Assembly (NCBI GenBank): GCA_963846915.1
Contig: CAWJXV010000004.1
Span: 558,001 to 622,000, forward strand
Direction: 5' to 3'
Source: PALSA-612 sp963846915
Lineage (GTDB): Bacteria > Actinomycetota > Thermoleophilia > Gaiellales > Gaiellaceae
DNA length: 64,000 bases
Part shown: positions 1 through 8,527 of the stretch, one piece after another
Numbering within the stretch: the first letter of the stretch is position 1
Layout of the letters: the number at the start of each line of letters is the position of its first letter
Notes under the pieces: generated by a model
Told to the model about the DNA's origin: nothing
The model's database searches: none
Seen by the model: the letters and a program-made list of their open reading frames with translations, nothing else
Translations under genes and position numbers: made by a program

Positions 1-2346
1 TCGGTCGGCCCCGGCCGCGGCTCGGCGGCGGGCAGCCTCGCCGCCTACTGCCTGCAGATCACGGACGTCGACCCGATGCGCTACGGCCTCCTGTTCGAAC
101 GCTTCCTCAACCCGGCCCGCAAGGACTTGCCGGACATGGACATCGACTTCGCGGTGGCCGGGCGCGACCGGGTGATCAACTACGTCGCCGAGAAGTACGG
201 CCGCGACCGCGTCGCGCAGATCATCACCTTCTCGACGATGATGGCCCGCGCCGCCGTCCGCGACGCCGGGCGCGTGCTCGAGATCCCGTACGGCACGGTC
301 GACCGGATCGCGAAGCTGATCCCGGAAGGGCCGAAGGTCTACCTGGAGGAGAGCCTCAAGCCCGGCCAGGAGCTCCGCGCCGCGTACGACGCCGACCCGA
401 TCGTCCGCGAGATCGTCGACCTCGCAAGGCCGCTCGAAGGGCTCGTCCGCGCCGACTCGATCCACGCCGCCGGCGTGGTGATCGCCGACCGGCCGCTCAC
501 CGACGTCGTGCCGCTGCAGCAGAAAGGATCCGACCAGGAGGTCGTCACCCAGCTCGCGATGGGCGACGTCGTCGACCTCGGCCTGCTGAAGATCGACTTC
601 CTCGGCCTGCGCAACCTCGACGTCATCGACCAGACCGTCGAGCTGATCGGCGGCGGGTTCGACGTCGAGGAGGTCGCGCTCGACGACAAGAAGACCTACG
701 AGATGCTCGCGCGCGGCGACGCCACCGGCGTCTTCCAGTTCGAGTCCTCGGGCATGCGCGAGGCGCTGCGCCAGGTGAAGCCGACCGAGTTCGAGGACCT
801 GATCGCGCTCAGCGCGCTCTACCGGCCGGGGCCGATGGCGTACATCCCCGTCTACGCACGCCGCAAGAACGGGCAGGAGCAGGTCTCGTACATCGACCCG
901 CGGCTCGAGGAGATCACGCGCCTCACCTACGGCATCTGCGTCTACCAGGAGCAGTACATGCAGATCGCCAAGCAGATCGCCGGGTTCACACCCGGCGAGG
1001 CGGAGACGCTGCGGAAAGCGATCGGCAAGAAGATCCACGAGCTGATGGCCTCGCTCGAGGGCAAGTTCATGGACGGCTGCGCGGCCACGAACACGCCGCG
1101 CCCGGTCGCCGAGCAGCTCTGGAAGGACATGCAGCAGTCGCAGGACTACTCGTTCAACAAGGCGCACTCGGCCTGCTACGCGCTGATCGCCTACCGCACG
1201 GCGTACCTGAAGGCGCACTACCCGGCGCAGTACATGGCGGCGCTGATCTCGTCCGTGATGAACACGAAGGACCGCGTGCCGTTCTACGTCAACGCGTGCC
1301 ACGAGATGGGCCTCGAGGTGCTGCCGCCGGACGTGAACGAGTCGCAGGTCGACTTCGCCGTCGTCGGCACGAAGATCCGCTTCGGGCTGAACGCGGTCAA
1401 GAACGTGGGGGAGTCGGCCTGCCGCGCGATCGTGTCCGCACGCGAGGAGGGCGGCGCCTTCACGTCGATCTGGGACTTCACGGACCGCGTCGACCCGCAG
1501 GTCGTGAACAAGCGCGCGCTCGAGTCCCTCGTCAAGTGCGGCGCGCTCGACTCCTCCGGCTCGCCGCGGATGGGGATGCTCGACGTTCTCGAGCACGCGC
1601 TCTCGTGGGGCGGGCGCCAGCAGGCCGACCGACTCGCGGGCCAGGCGTCGATCTTCGACAGTCCCGACGAGCCCGACGCGCCGCGTGAGCGGCACCATCC
1701 GGCGATCCCGTCCGAGGAGTACGACAACGGCGAGCTGCTCCGGCTCGAGAAGGAGACGCTCGGCCTGTACGTGTCCGAGCACCCGCTCGACCGCGTCCGC
1801 GACCAGCTCCGCCGCCGCGTCGACCTTCCCCTCGCCGAGCTCGAGCGCCGCCGCGACGGCGAGGTCGTGACCATCGGCGGCATCGTCTCGGCGCTCAAGC
1901 AGCTGACGACGAAGAAGGGCGACCCGATGGTGTTCGCACGTCTCGACGATCTCACCGGCGGCGCCGAGATCGTCGTCTTCAACTCCGTCTACACGGCGTC
2001 GCGGGAGCTACTGGAGACCGATCGCATCCTCGTCGTCAAGGGCCGCGTCGACCACAAGCAGGAGGGGGAGACGAAGCTGATCGCGATCGAGGTCGGCGAG
2101 TTCGAGGCCACGCGGCCGGCGGACGAGGTGCGGCTCAAGGTCGACGCCCGCCGTGCGCCGGCCGGGATCGTCCGCGATCTGTCGCACGTCGTGAAGGACT
2201 TTCCCGGCGACGCGAAGGTCGTGCTCTCGCTCGAGACGTCGGACGGCCTGAAGACGCTCGAGCTCGGCCCCGGCTACCGCGTCGCGCCGGTGCCGGACTT
2301 CTACGCCGAGGTCAAGGCGCTCCTCGGCGAAGCGGCCGTCTCGTAG
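1..2346 (+). CDS. dnaE: DNA polymerase III alpha subunit, 5'-truncated by window edge
   Basis: This is the catalytic subunit of the replicative DNA polymerase. The frame is open from base 1, so the PHP domain and the start lie outside the window. The fragment (781 residues) opens with the glycine-rich GPGRGSAAGS stretch. The PDMDIDF motif, with catalytic aspartates, follows at about residues 44-50. Next come the fingers (FQFESSGM, YRPGPM), a helix-hairpin-helix stretch near residues 430-500, and an OB fold beginning VVTIGGIVSALKQ near residue 620. Length and motif order fit the standard DnaE1 type. No frameshift is visible, in contrast to the genes from 5.8 kb onward. It is followed by a convergent methyltransferase gene. 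Confidence 0.97.
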   Translation, partial: SVGPGRGSAAGSLAAYCLQITDVDPMRYGLLFERFLNPARKDLPDMDIDFAVAGRDRVINYVAEKYGRDRVAQIITFSTMMARAAVRDAGRVLEIPYGTVDRIAKLIPEGPKVYLEESLKPGQELRAAYDADPIVREIVDLARPLEGLVRADSIHAAGVVIADRPLTDVVPLQQKGSDQEVVTQLAMGDVVDLGLLKIDFLGLRNLDVIDQTVELIGGGFDVEEVALDDKKTYEMLARGDATGVFQFESSGMREALRQVKPTEFEDLIALSALYRPGPMAYIPVYARRKNGQEQVSYIDPRLEEITRLTYGICVYQEQYMQIAKQIAGFTPGEAETLRKAIGKKIHELMASLEGKFMDGCAATNTPRPVAEQLWKDMQQSQDYSFNKAHSACYALIAYRTAYLKAHYPAQYMAALISSVMNTKDRVPFYVNACHEMGLEVLPPDVNESQVDFAVVGTKIRFGLNAVKNVGESACRAIVSAREEGGAFTSIWDFTDRVDPQVVNKRALESLVKCGALDSSGSPRMGMLDVLEHALSWGGRQQADRLAGQASIFDSPDEPDAPRERHHPAIPSEEYDNGELLRLEKETLGLYVSEHPLDRVRDQLRRRVDLPLAELERRRDGEVVTIGGIVSALKQLTTKKGDPMVFARLDDLTGGAEIVVFNSVYTASRELLETDRILVVKGRVDHKQEGETKLIAIEVGEFEATRPADEVRLKVDARRAPAGIVRDLSHVVKDFPGDAKVVLSLETSDGLKTLELGPGYRVAPVPDFYAEVKALLGEAAVS

Positions 2347-2386
2347 CACGGGGGAAACGGCGCGCCTTCCCCGGCCCGGCGGGGGG
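2347..2386. repeat. Degenerate copy of dispersed GGGGGAAACGG hairpin repeat
   Basis: The 40 bases between two convergent genes carry CACGGGGGAAACGG followed by CCTTCCCC. This matches the left arm and tail of the better-preserved copies near 22.52, 46.85 and 50.5 kb. The right arm is degenerate. The position at convergent 3' ends suggests a transcription-termination role. Confidence 0.5.
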
Positions 2387-3115
2387 TCAGACGCGCGCGG
2401 TTAGCAGTTGGCCCCCGTTGACGCGTTGCACCGTCACCGCGCTCAGACGAGCATCGCGGGCGAGTTCGGCGAGTTCGGTGTCAGCGTAGAAGTGGCCTCT
2501 GCTTGCGAGCGGTTCTGGCGCAGCCGGTGTGCCCCGCAGTTCGGGCCCGGTCGTAAAGATCGCCAGCCGCCCATCTGGACGCAGAACACGACGGCACTCG
2601 CGCAACACGCTGACCGGGTCGGCGAGGAAGAAGAACACGATCGACATCGCAACAGCGCTAAAGGTCGCATCCTCGAACGGCAGATTCCCGGCCTCGGCGA
2701 GCACGACCGTCGACCCAGGCGCCCGCTCGCGAGCGAGGGTGACCATCTCCTCGCTGTGATCCAGACCGGTCGCGCGGGCGCCCTGCGCCAGAGCGTCACG
2801 AAGCAGAAGGCCGCCCCCACAACCCACGTCGAGCACGTGGTCGCCTGAGCCGAGCGCCAACGCGTCGAGGATTGCCCGCCGGGCGAACTCGTGAACGTCG
2901 TCAGCGCCATAGACCTGTCGTGCCTGCAAGCCGCTCGGCCTACGCGCCACGCGGTCTGTGAGCCAATCGACGAACGCATCCTCCGTCAGGCCGCTCGTCC
3001 GCCAGGCCGCCACATCCTCGTCCCCGAGGCCAAACCCCCGAATCGTTTCCTCGTGACCACCTCGGGCATCGACACCCACGGCGCCGAAGCGTACAAGCGG
3101 TCGCGACCGAGTCAC
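2387..3115 (-). CDS. Class I SAM-dependent methyltransferase
   Basis: The protein has 242 residues. A small helical N-terminal part is followed by a Rossmann methyltransferase core with motif I DVGCGGGLLL (about residue 98), the acidic residue ending motif II (GLDHSEEM), and the RRVLRPDGRLAI block typical of Methyltransf_11 proteins. The substrate cannot be read from sequence. The GTG start at 3115 gives an N-terminus starting TRSRPLVRFG; a shorter start is possible. The gene converges on dnaE, with a repeat between them. Confidence 0.75.
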   Translation of the reverse strand: MTRSRPLVRFGAVGVDARGGHEETIRGFGLGDEDVAAWRTSGLTEDAFVDWLTDRVARRPSGLQARQVYGADDVHEFARRAILDALALGSGDHVLDVGCGGGLLLRDALAQGARATGLDHSEEMVTLARERAPGSTVVLAEAGNLPFEDATFSAVAMSIVFFFLADPVSVLRECRRVLRPDGRLAIFTTGPELRGTPAAPEPLASRGHFYADTELAELARDARLSAVTVQRVNGGQLLTARV

Positions 3116-3149
3116 GGCTCCGCGCCGACTGGACGCGCGTGGCGATCGT

Positions 3150-3338
3150 CTACGCCTCCGTGGTCGAATCGCGCGGCGGAGTGTTCTCTGCGGCCGGATC
3201 GTCGTGATGGCGATGCTGCTCGACGCGCTCCTCGACCGCCTCGACCTCGTCCGGGGGCGCGACGCCCTCCTCGGCGAACTCGACCGTCTCCTGGTCGCGG
3301 AACCTCGACCACTTGCTGAGCAGGTCGCGGATCGACAC
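3150..3338 (-). CDS. Small acidic protein of unknown function
   Basis: The predicted product has 62 residues, is strongly acidic in its middle and C-terminal parts, and begins with a basic amphipathic stretch (SIRDLLSKWSRFRD). It has no recognisable domain. The GTG start is supported by TAGGGT (3345-3350) ending six bases upstream on the same strand, the leaderless arrangement seen elsewhere in this window. That hexamer overlaps the stop codon of the upstream VOC gene. Codon use (GC-rich third positions) fits a real gene. Confidence 0.6.
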   Translation of the reverse strand: MSIRDLLSKWSRFRDQETVEFAEEGVAPPDEVEAVEERVEQHRHHDDPAAENTPPRDSTTEA

Positions 3339-3347
3339 GATCGTACC

Positions 3348-3779
3348 CTAGTCGGCGAGGCCCTTTGCGCGCAGTTCGTCGAGCGCCCGTTCGGACTTGT
3401 CCAGGTCGGACAGGCCCATGCCCTCGAGGATCCGGGGTGTCTTCGTGAACTGGACGTCGCGGTAGTCGACGATCTGCCAGTGGTTCCCGAAGGGGTCGAG
3501 GAAGTCGTTGTCGCCGAGCATCTGGAGGCCCGCGGCGCGTGCCCGCTCGAGCGTCTCCTCCCGACCGTCCACGACGAGGCCGATATGGCGTTCCTCGTCG
3601 GGCGGCTGCCGGCGCCCGGCCGACAGAGCGATGAACTGGTCGCCGAGGTCGACGAACGCCATCGACCTGCCCCGTCCGCGCAGCGACACCTCCCCGAAGA
3701 GCTGCTCGAAGAAGCGCAGCCCCTCGTCGATCGAGCTCACCTCGACCGCCACATGGTTGATGCCGACGGGCCGCGGCAT
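3348..3779 (-). CDS. VOC superfamily (glyoxalase/dioxygenase-like) protein
   Basis: A 143-residue single-module vicinal-oxygen-chelate protein. The N-terminal strand GINHVAVEVSSIDEGLRFFEQLFG contains the usual first metal-ligand histidine. HIGLVVDGREETLERA and DPFGNHWQIVDY mark the second beta-alpha-beta-beta-beta unit. The family includes glyoxalase I, dioxygenases and fosfomycin-resistance enzymes, and the substrate is not assignable here. The ATG at 3779 is preferred to a longer reading because TAGGCT (3788-3793) lies eight bases upstream, consistent with a leaderless transcript. Confidence 0.75.
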   Translation of the reverse strand: MPRPVGINHVAVEVSSIDEGLRFFEQLFGEVSLRGRGRSMAFVDLGDQFIALSAGRRQPPDEERHIGLVVDGREETLERARAAGLQMLGDNDFLDPFGNHWQIVDYRDVQFTKTPRILEGMGLSDLDKSERALDELRAKGLAD

Positions 3780-4077
3780 GGAACGGGAGCCTAGCTTCCG
3801 GTGTACGAACGGCGGTGGTGGGCAGGCCACTTCCCGAAGAGGAGCTCGTGCGAACAGACCAGGGATCGCTCTGGGGACTGCCTACCTCGTCGCCGGCGAC
3901 GAGCGGCCGGTTAGCAGCGAACCGGCCTCAAACGGAGAGGTCCTCGAGCTTCCGCCGGCCCAGGAACGGCCGGTGCGCACCCGGTTAAGCGTCGCTTAAG
4001 CGAGCTGATCCCTCGTTCGGGGGACATCCGATGGGGGTCGACGGACGAATCTGAGAGTGTCAAGATTGGAGGTAGGA
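3780..4077. other. Intergenic region with an 18-bp perfect palindrome
   Basis: About 300 bases between divergent genes. It holds the perfect palindrome CTCGTCGCCGGCGACGAG at 3886-3903 and a GCTTAAGC-centred inverted repeat near 3990. No coding signal was seen. The right end carries a clear Shine-Dalgarno sequence (GGAGG) for the next gene. Confidence 0.5.
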
Positions 4078-4284
4078 GTGTCCGCGACCGAAGTCCAAGA
4101 GCTGCTGCAGGAGTCCGAGGCCGAGCGCGTCTCGCGCTGGCGGGCCGAGGAGCTGGAGCGCGCCGGTTACGACCTGAGCGCCGCTGCGGCGCTCGCTGCT
4201 TCGTCGAGCGTCGACCTCCATCTCGCCGTCGAGCTGCTCGGGCGCGGCTGTCCGCAGGACGTCGCGATGCAGATCCTGCTCTAG
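4078..4284 (+). CDS. Small helical protein of unknown function
   Basis: A 68-residue, charged, apparently all-helical protein beginning SATEVQELLQESEAERVSRWR. The GTG at 4078 is chosen because GGAGG lies at 4068-4072 with good spacing. This is one of the few genes here with an obvious Shine-Dalgarno site. It stops 22 bases before the cupin gene, which has its own apparent leaderless promoter. No family is recognised. Confidence 0.6.
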   Translation: MSATEVQELLQESEAERVSRWRAEELERAGYDLSAAAALAASSSVDLHLAVELLGRGCPQDVAMQILL

Positions 4285-4294
4285 CGGCTCTGCC

Positions 4295-4300
4295 TATGAT
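4295..4300 (+). promoter_or_regulatory. -10 element (TATGAT) for leaderless cupin gene
   Basis: TATGAT is followed by six bases and then the ATG at 4307, with no Shine-Dalgarno sequence between. Transcription would begin at or next to the start codon. Confidence 0.55.
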
Positions 4301-4306
4301 CGGGCC

Positions 4307-4867
4307 ATGGTGCCCGAAGCCCCCCTCGAGGAGACCGAAGCCGGGCTCGTGCCCGCGGGCCAGGGCTGGTTCGTCCTCAACGCGCGCGACGCACGCTGGT
4401 TTCGCCGGCCGGGCCGCGACAGCCTGCCGCTCACGGGGTACGACGAGTTCGAGGCGGAGACCTACTTCCCCATGCTCGGGATGTCGATCCAGGTGCTCGA
4501 GCCGGGCGAGGCGAACTCGATGTACCACTGGGAGACCGAGCAGGAGGACTTCGTCGTGCTCTCGGGCGAAGCGCTCCTGATCGTCGAGGGACAGGAGCGG
4601 CCGCTGCGCCGGTGGGACTTCGTGCATTGCCCGCCCGAGACGCGGCATGTGTTCGTCGGCGCCGGCGACGGGCCTTGCGTCATTCTCGCCGCGTCCTCGC
4701 GGCAGTTCCAGGCCGAGGGCCCGTGGGGCTACTACACGGTCGACGAGGCGGCACGCCGCCATGACGCCTGCTCCGATGAGGAGACACAGGACGGCAGCGT
4801 CGCGTACGCGCGCGTCCCGCCGTCCGAGCCGGCGCGGTACCGCCCCGGCCTGCTCCCCGGCAGCTAG
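4307..4867 (+). CDS. Cupin-domain protein
   Basis: A 186-residue protein with one cupin barrel. The block PGEANSMYHWETEQEDFVVLSG (about residues 65-86) is the first cupin motif with His/Glu metal ligands, and PPETRHVFV with the following residues forms the second. Such proteins bind a metal and act as small enzymes or sensors; the substrate is unknown. The C-terminal 40 residues (Tyr- and Pro-rich) extend past the barrel. The ATG start is supported by the TATGAT six bases upstream. Confidence 0.75.
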   Translation: MVPEAPLEETEAGLVPAGQGWFVLNARDARWFRRPGRDSLPLTGYDEFEAETYFPMLGMSIQVLEPGEANSMYHWETEQEDFVVLSGEALLIVEGQERPLRRWDFVHCPPETRHVFVGAGDGPCVILAASSRQFQAEGPWGYYTVDEAARRHDACSDEETQDGSVAYARVPPSEPARYRPGLLPGS

Positions 4868-4896
4868 CGCTCGTCTTCGGGGCACAATCCGCGGGC

Positions 4897-5733
4897 GTGA
4901 TCCCCGCGTCGATCCCCTCGCCCGCCAACGGCAATGTCCACCTGGGGCCGCTGACGATCCACATGTACGGCGTGATGCTGCTGCTCGGCATCGTGGCCGC
5001 GACCGCGCTCACGGGCTACCGCTGGACGCGCCGCGGAGGCGACTGGGACCTCGTCTACCGCGCGGCGGTCTGGGGTGTGGCCGCCGGCATCGTCGGCGCC
5101 CGGCTCTACCACGACGTCACGAGCTGGGACGAGGTGCCGCACACGTGGTGGGGCCCGTTCGCGGTCTGGCAGGGCGGGCTCGGCATCTGGGGCGGGATCA
5201 CGTTCGGCGTCCTCGCCGGCGCGATCGTCGTCCACCGCGCGGGCGCGAGCGTGACGCTGATGATGGACTGCGTCGCACCGGGCCTCCTGCTCGCGCAGGC
5301 GATCGGCCGCTGGGGCAACTACTGGAACCAGGAGCTCTTCGGCGGCCCGACGAGCCTGCCCTGGGGGCTCGAGATCGACCCGGAGCACCGGCCCGACCGC
5401 TACCTGAACCAGGCGACCTTCCACCCGACCTTCCTGTACGAGTCGCTCTGGAACCTGCTCGGAGTCGGGATGCTGCTCCTCGTCGACCGCCGCTTCCGGA
5501 TCCGGCCGCCCGCGCTCTTCTGTCTCTACGTCGCCTGGTACACGTTCGGCCGCACCTTCGAGGAGCTGATGCGGGTCGACCCGTCGCACCATTTTCTCGG
5601 CGAGCGGCTCAACTTCTGGGTCTCGCTGATCGTGTTCCTCGCCGCGTCGGCCGCGTTCGTCTGGATCCAGTTCTCGCGGCCCGCCGGCCGGGCTCCCGCC
5701 GTGGGGGCGCGTCCGCCCACGGCGCTAGGTTAG
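4897..5733 (+). CDS. lgt: Prolipoprotein diacylglyceryl transferase
   Basis: This integral membrane enzyme transfers diacylglycerol from phosphatidylglycerol to the lipobox cysteine of prolipoproteins. The protein has 278 residues and about seven hydrophobic helices. The Lgt signature is clear: GRWGNYWNQELFG (about residue 143), plus the conserved GGLGIWGG and HPTFLYESLWN segments. The GTG start at 4897 gives a short periplasmic N-terminus before helix 1. The gene ends just before scpA, and its last codons contain the apparent -10 element of scpA. Confidence 0.95.
   Translation: MIPASIPSPANGNVHLGPLTIHMYGVMLLLGIVAATALTGYRWTRRGGDWDLVYRAAVWGVAAGIVGARLYHDVTSWDEVPHTWWGPFAVWQGGLGIWGGITFGVLAGAIVVHRAGASVTLMMDCVAPGLLLAQAIGRWGNYWNQELFGGPTSLPWGLEIDPEHRPDRYLNQATFHPTFLYESLWNLLGVGMLLLVDRRFRIRPPALFCLYVAWYTFGRTFEELMRVDPSHHFLGERLNFWVSLIVFLAASAAFVWIQFSRPAGRAPAVGARPPTALG
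5726..5731 (+). promoter_or_regulatory. -10 element (TAGGTT) for leaderless scpA
   Basis: TAGGTT inside the last codons of lgt ends six bases before the GTG of scpA (5738), with no ribosome-binding site between. Confidence 0.45.
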
Positions 5734-5737
5734 GCCG

Positions 5738-6494
5738 GTGCGCGCGCCCGAGCTCGACCTCGATCTGGACACGTTCGAGGGCCCGTTCGACCTGCTGCTG
5801 ACACTCGTCCTGCGTGAGGAGCTCGCGCCTCGGCGAGGTCGACGTCGCCGACATCGTCCTCGCGTACGTCGACCGGCTGGCGGCACGGGAGCGGCTCGAC
5901 CTCGAGGGGTGCGGCGAGTTCCTCGTCCTCGTCGCGTCGCTGCTCGAGCTGAAGGCGCGCGACCTGTTCCCCGACGAGGAGGTCGATCTCTCCGAGCTCG
6001 ACCCCGAGGAGGCGGCCGAGGAGCTCGCCCGGCGCCTCGAGGAGTACCGGCGCATCAAGGTCGCGGCGACGTGGCTCGCCGAGCGGCTCGAGCACGAGTC
6101 CGACCGCTACTTCCGCCTCGGCCCGCCGCCGCTCCAGGAGCGGCCCGAGCGGCGCCTCGCGCCCGGCGACCCGGCGCAGCTCGCCGACGCCATGCGCGTG
6201 CTCGCACAGGAGCCGGCGCAGCTCTCGCTCGCGCACATGGGCCTCCGCTTCCCGCCGATCGAGCGCTTCCTCGACCGCTTCCGGACGGTGCTGCGCGGCC
6301 GCCGGGCGTTCATGCTCGACGCGGAGGTCGAGGACCTCTCCCGGCTGGAGCAGGCGGCCGCGTTTCTCGCCGTCCTCGAGCTGTGCAAGGGGGGAGAGGT
6401 TCGGCTCGAGCAGGCGGCACCGTTCGCACCGATAAGGGTTTCGCGCCCTGACGTCGAAAGGAGCACTGCGTGGAGAACCGCCCGTTCCGCCTGA
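5738..6494 (+). CDS. scpA: Segregation and condensation protein A (one frameshift)
   Basis: ScpA is the kleisin that bridges the Smc heads in bacterial condensin, together with ScpB. The first 29 residues (ELDLDLDTFEGPFDLLLTLV) are the classic kleisin N-terminus. An extra base near 5825 then shifts the frame; skipping it joins LREEL to RLGEVDVADIVLAYVDR with the family's exact spacing. The C-terminal winged helix (AAAFLAVLELCKGGEVRLEQ) is intact. This is the first of a dense run of indels that ends in metK. A sequencing or consensus error is more likely than a true mutation in an essential gene. Confidence 0.88.
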
Positions 6495-7104
6495 TCACGT
6501 CGAGCCCGCGTCGAGGGGCTCGCGAGGACAGTCGAGGCGCTGCTCGTCGTCGCCTCCTCTCCGCTCGGCGTGTCCGAGCTGGCCGAGGCCGCGGACGACG
6601 ACGAGGCGCGCGTCGAGTCGGCGCTCGAGCTGGTCGCCGAGCGGTTCAGCGAGGGACGGAGCGGCATCGTCCTCGAGCACGTCGCGGGCGGCTACGCCTT
6701 CCGCGCCTCGCGCGAGGAGGCGACGGCCTGCGCGCGGCTCGTCGAGCGGCCGGTTGACCGGGCGCTGTCGCCGGCCGCGCTCGAGACGCTGGCCGTGGCG
6801 GCGTACCTCGGACCGGTCTCCCGGCCCGATCTGGCGCGCGTGCGCGGCGTCGCGGCCGAGACGTCGTGGCCGGGCTGGTCGAGCGAGGCCTGCTGACGGA
6901 AGCGGGGCGCGAGCCGGGCGTCGGCGGCGCCGTCGCGCTACAGGACGACCGAGCTCTTCGAGCGCGTCTTCGGCGCTCGAGAGCCTGTCCGCGCTGCCGC
7001 GGCTCGACGATCTCGGCGACGAGGCGGAGAGCGATCCGCGAGCCGGCTCGAGGCCGTCGCCGCGCAGCGCGGCGCCTGAGCTGACACCTCGATCGCTAGC
7101 GTGA
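6470..7104 (+). CDS. scpB: Segregation and condensation protein B (several frameshifts)
   Basis: ScpB is the tandem winged-helix partner of ScpA in condensin. The protein must be assembled from several frames: ARTVEALLVVASSPLGVSE, then PVSRPDLARVRGVAAET, VAGLVERGLLTEAGRE, YRTTELFERVFG and LPRLDDLGDEAES. Joints are near 6512, 6863 (a missing base), 6935 and 6975. Each restores family spacing when one base is skipped or added. The start GTG at 6470 overlaps the end of scpA. The stop TGA (7102-7104) overlaps the GTGA start of the next gene, supporting this end. Confidence 0.8.
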
Positions 7105-7678
7105 GCGTGGCGATGGACGTCACCGACGAGACCTTCTATACGGACGTCGTCGAGCGCTCGCACGAGCTGCCCGTCGTCGTCGACTTCTGGGCCGATTGGT
7201 GCGGCCCGTGCAAGGCGCTCGCGCCGGTGCTCGAGCGCGAGGCGGCGGCGCGCGACGGCCAGATCGCGCTCGCCAAGCTCGACGTCGACGCCAACCCGGA
7301 GATCGCGAAGCACTACGGGATCCAGCAGCATCCCGGCCGTCAAGGCGTTCCGGAACGGACAGGTCGTGGACGAGTTCGTCGGTGCGCTGTCGCCGCAAAG
7401 CGTGGCCACCTTTCTGGACGAGCCTGACCGGCCCGACCGCGGGCGAACGGCTGGTCGAGGAGCTACGCGAGTCCGGCGACGAGCCCGAGCTGCTCGCGGC
7501 GCTCGAGGCTGGCGACTACGAACGCGCGCTCGAACGGCTGCTCGAGGAGGCGCAGACGGCAGAGCCCGAGCGCCGCGACCGCGTCCGGGAGCTGATGGTC
7601 GCGATCTTCACCGAGCTCGGCCAGGACGACCCGCTCGCGACGGCGTACCGCCGCAAGCTCGCGATCGCGCTCTACTGA
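7101..7678 (+). CDS. Thioredoxin-TPR protein, CnoX/YbbN-like (two frameshifts)
   Basis: The N-terminal thioredoxin fold has the active site WADWCGPCKAL (residues about 31-41). After the fold comes a short helical repeat domain (ELLAALEAGDYERALERLLEE...), the architecture of CnoX (YbbN), a chaperone-like holdase that protects proteins from oxidation. Unlike E. coli CnoX, whose motif is SxxC, the redox CGPC pair is complete, so disulfide exchange is plausible. Extra bases near 7326 (in the YGIQ-SIPAVKAF loop) and 7423 break the frame. The gene overlaps the scpB stop by GTGA. Confidence 0.78.
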
Positions 7679-7810
7679 GCGCGACCCTGCCCTTTGAGGC
7701 CCTGTCCTCTTCGGCCCGGCGCCAGGTAGCCCAACCTCCTCCCCACTGCGAGCATATCGAGGAATTCCCGCTCCGATGGGTGACGCGATCGCCACAAAAC
7801 TGGCACAACC

Positions 7811-8527
7811 ATGCGCCTGAACGCGTACCTCGCCCGGGCCGGCGTCGCTTCGCGGCGCAAAGCAGACGAGCTGATCAAGGCGGGCCGCGTGCGCGTCAAC
7901 GGTGCGCCGGGCGAGCTGAACACGTTCGTCGCGAGCGGCGACCGCGTCGAGGTCGACGGGCGGGCTGTCGCGAAGCAGCGCCTCGCCTACCTGCTGCTGC
8001 ACAAGCCCGCCGGTGTCGTCACCACGGCGAGAGATCCCCGCGGCCGCCCGACCGTCGTCGAGCTCGTCCCGCACGAGCCTCGCGTCGTGCCGGTCGGACG
8101 TCTCGACGCCGACACCACCGGCGCAATCCTGCTCACGAACGACGGCGAGCTCGCGCACCGGCTCGCGCATCCGCGCTACGAGGTCGCCAAGGTCTATGTT
8201 GCCGAGGTCGAGGGCGAGCCGTCCGACGCCGCGCTCCGGGCTCTGGCCGAGGGCATCGAGCTCGACGACGGCCGCACCGCCCCCGCTCAGGCCCGCCGCC
8301 TCGGCCCGTCGCAGATCGAGCTCACGCTGCACGAGGGCCGCAAGCACCAGGTGAAGCGGATGTGCGAGGCAGTCGGCCATCCGGTCCAGTCGCTCCACCG
8401 GCGCGAGTACGCAGGCCTGACCCTCGACGGGCTCGAGCCGGGCGGCTGGCGCGAGCTGACCGCCGAGGAGGTCGAGGCGCTGCGGGCCGCCGTGGCTACT
8501 CGTACCAGACGAGCGCAGCGAGGATGA
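7811..8527 (+). CDS. rRNA pseudouridine synthase, RluB/RsuA family
   Basis: A 238-residue enzyme that isomerises a uridine in ribosomal RNA. The N-terminal S4 RNA-binding domain is visible (MRLNAYLARAGVASRRKADELI, residues 1-60). The catalytic core carries the family motif VGRLDADTTGAILLTNDG, with the catalytic Asp, and ends with GRKHQVKRM. It is the only gene of the 5.8-19.1 kb block with no frameshift. Its last 32 bases overlap the 3' end of the convergent exchanger gene. The 130 bases before it show no clear feature. Confidence 0.88.
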   Translation: MRLNAYLARAGVASRRKADELIKAGRVRVNGAPGELNTFVASGDRVEVDGRAVAKQRLAYLLLHKPAGVVTTARDPRGRPTVVELVPHEPRVVPVGRLDADTTGAILLTNDGELAHRLAHPRYEVAKVYVAEVEGEPSDAALRALAEGIELDDGRTAPAQARRLGPSQIELTLHEGRKHQVKRMCEAVGHPVQSLHRREYAGLTLDGLEPGGWRELTAEEVEALRAAVATRTRRAQRG

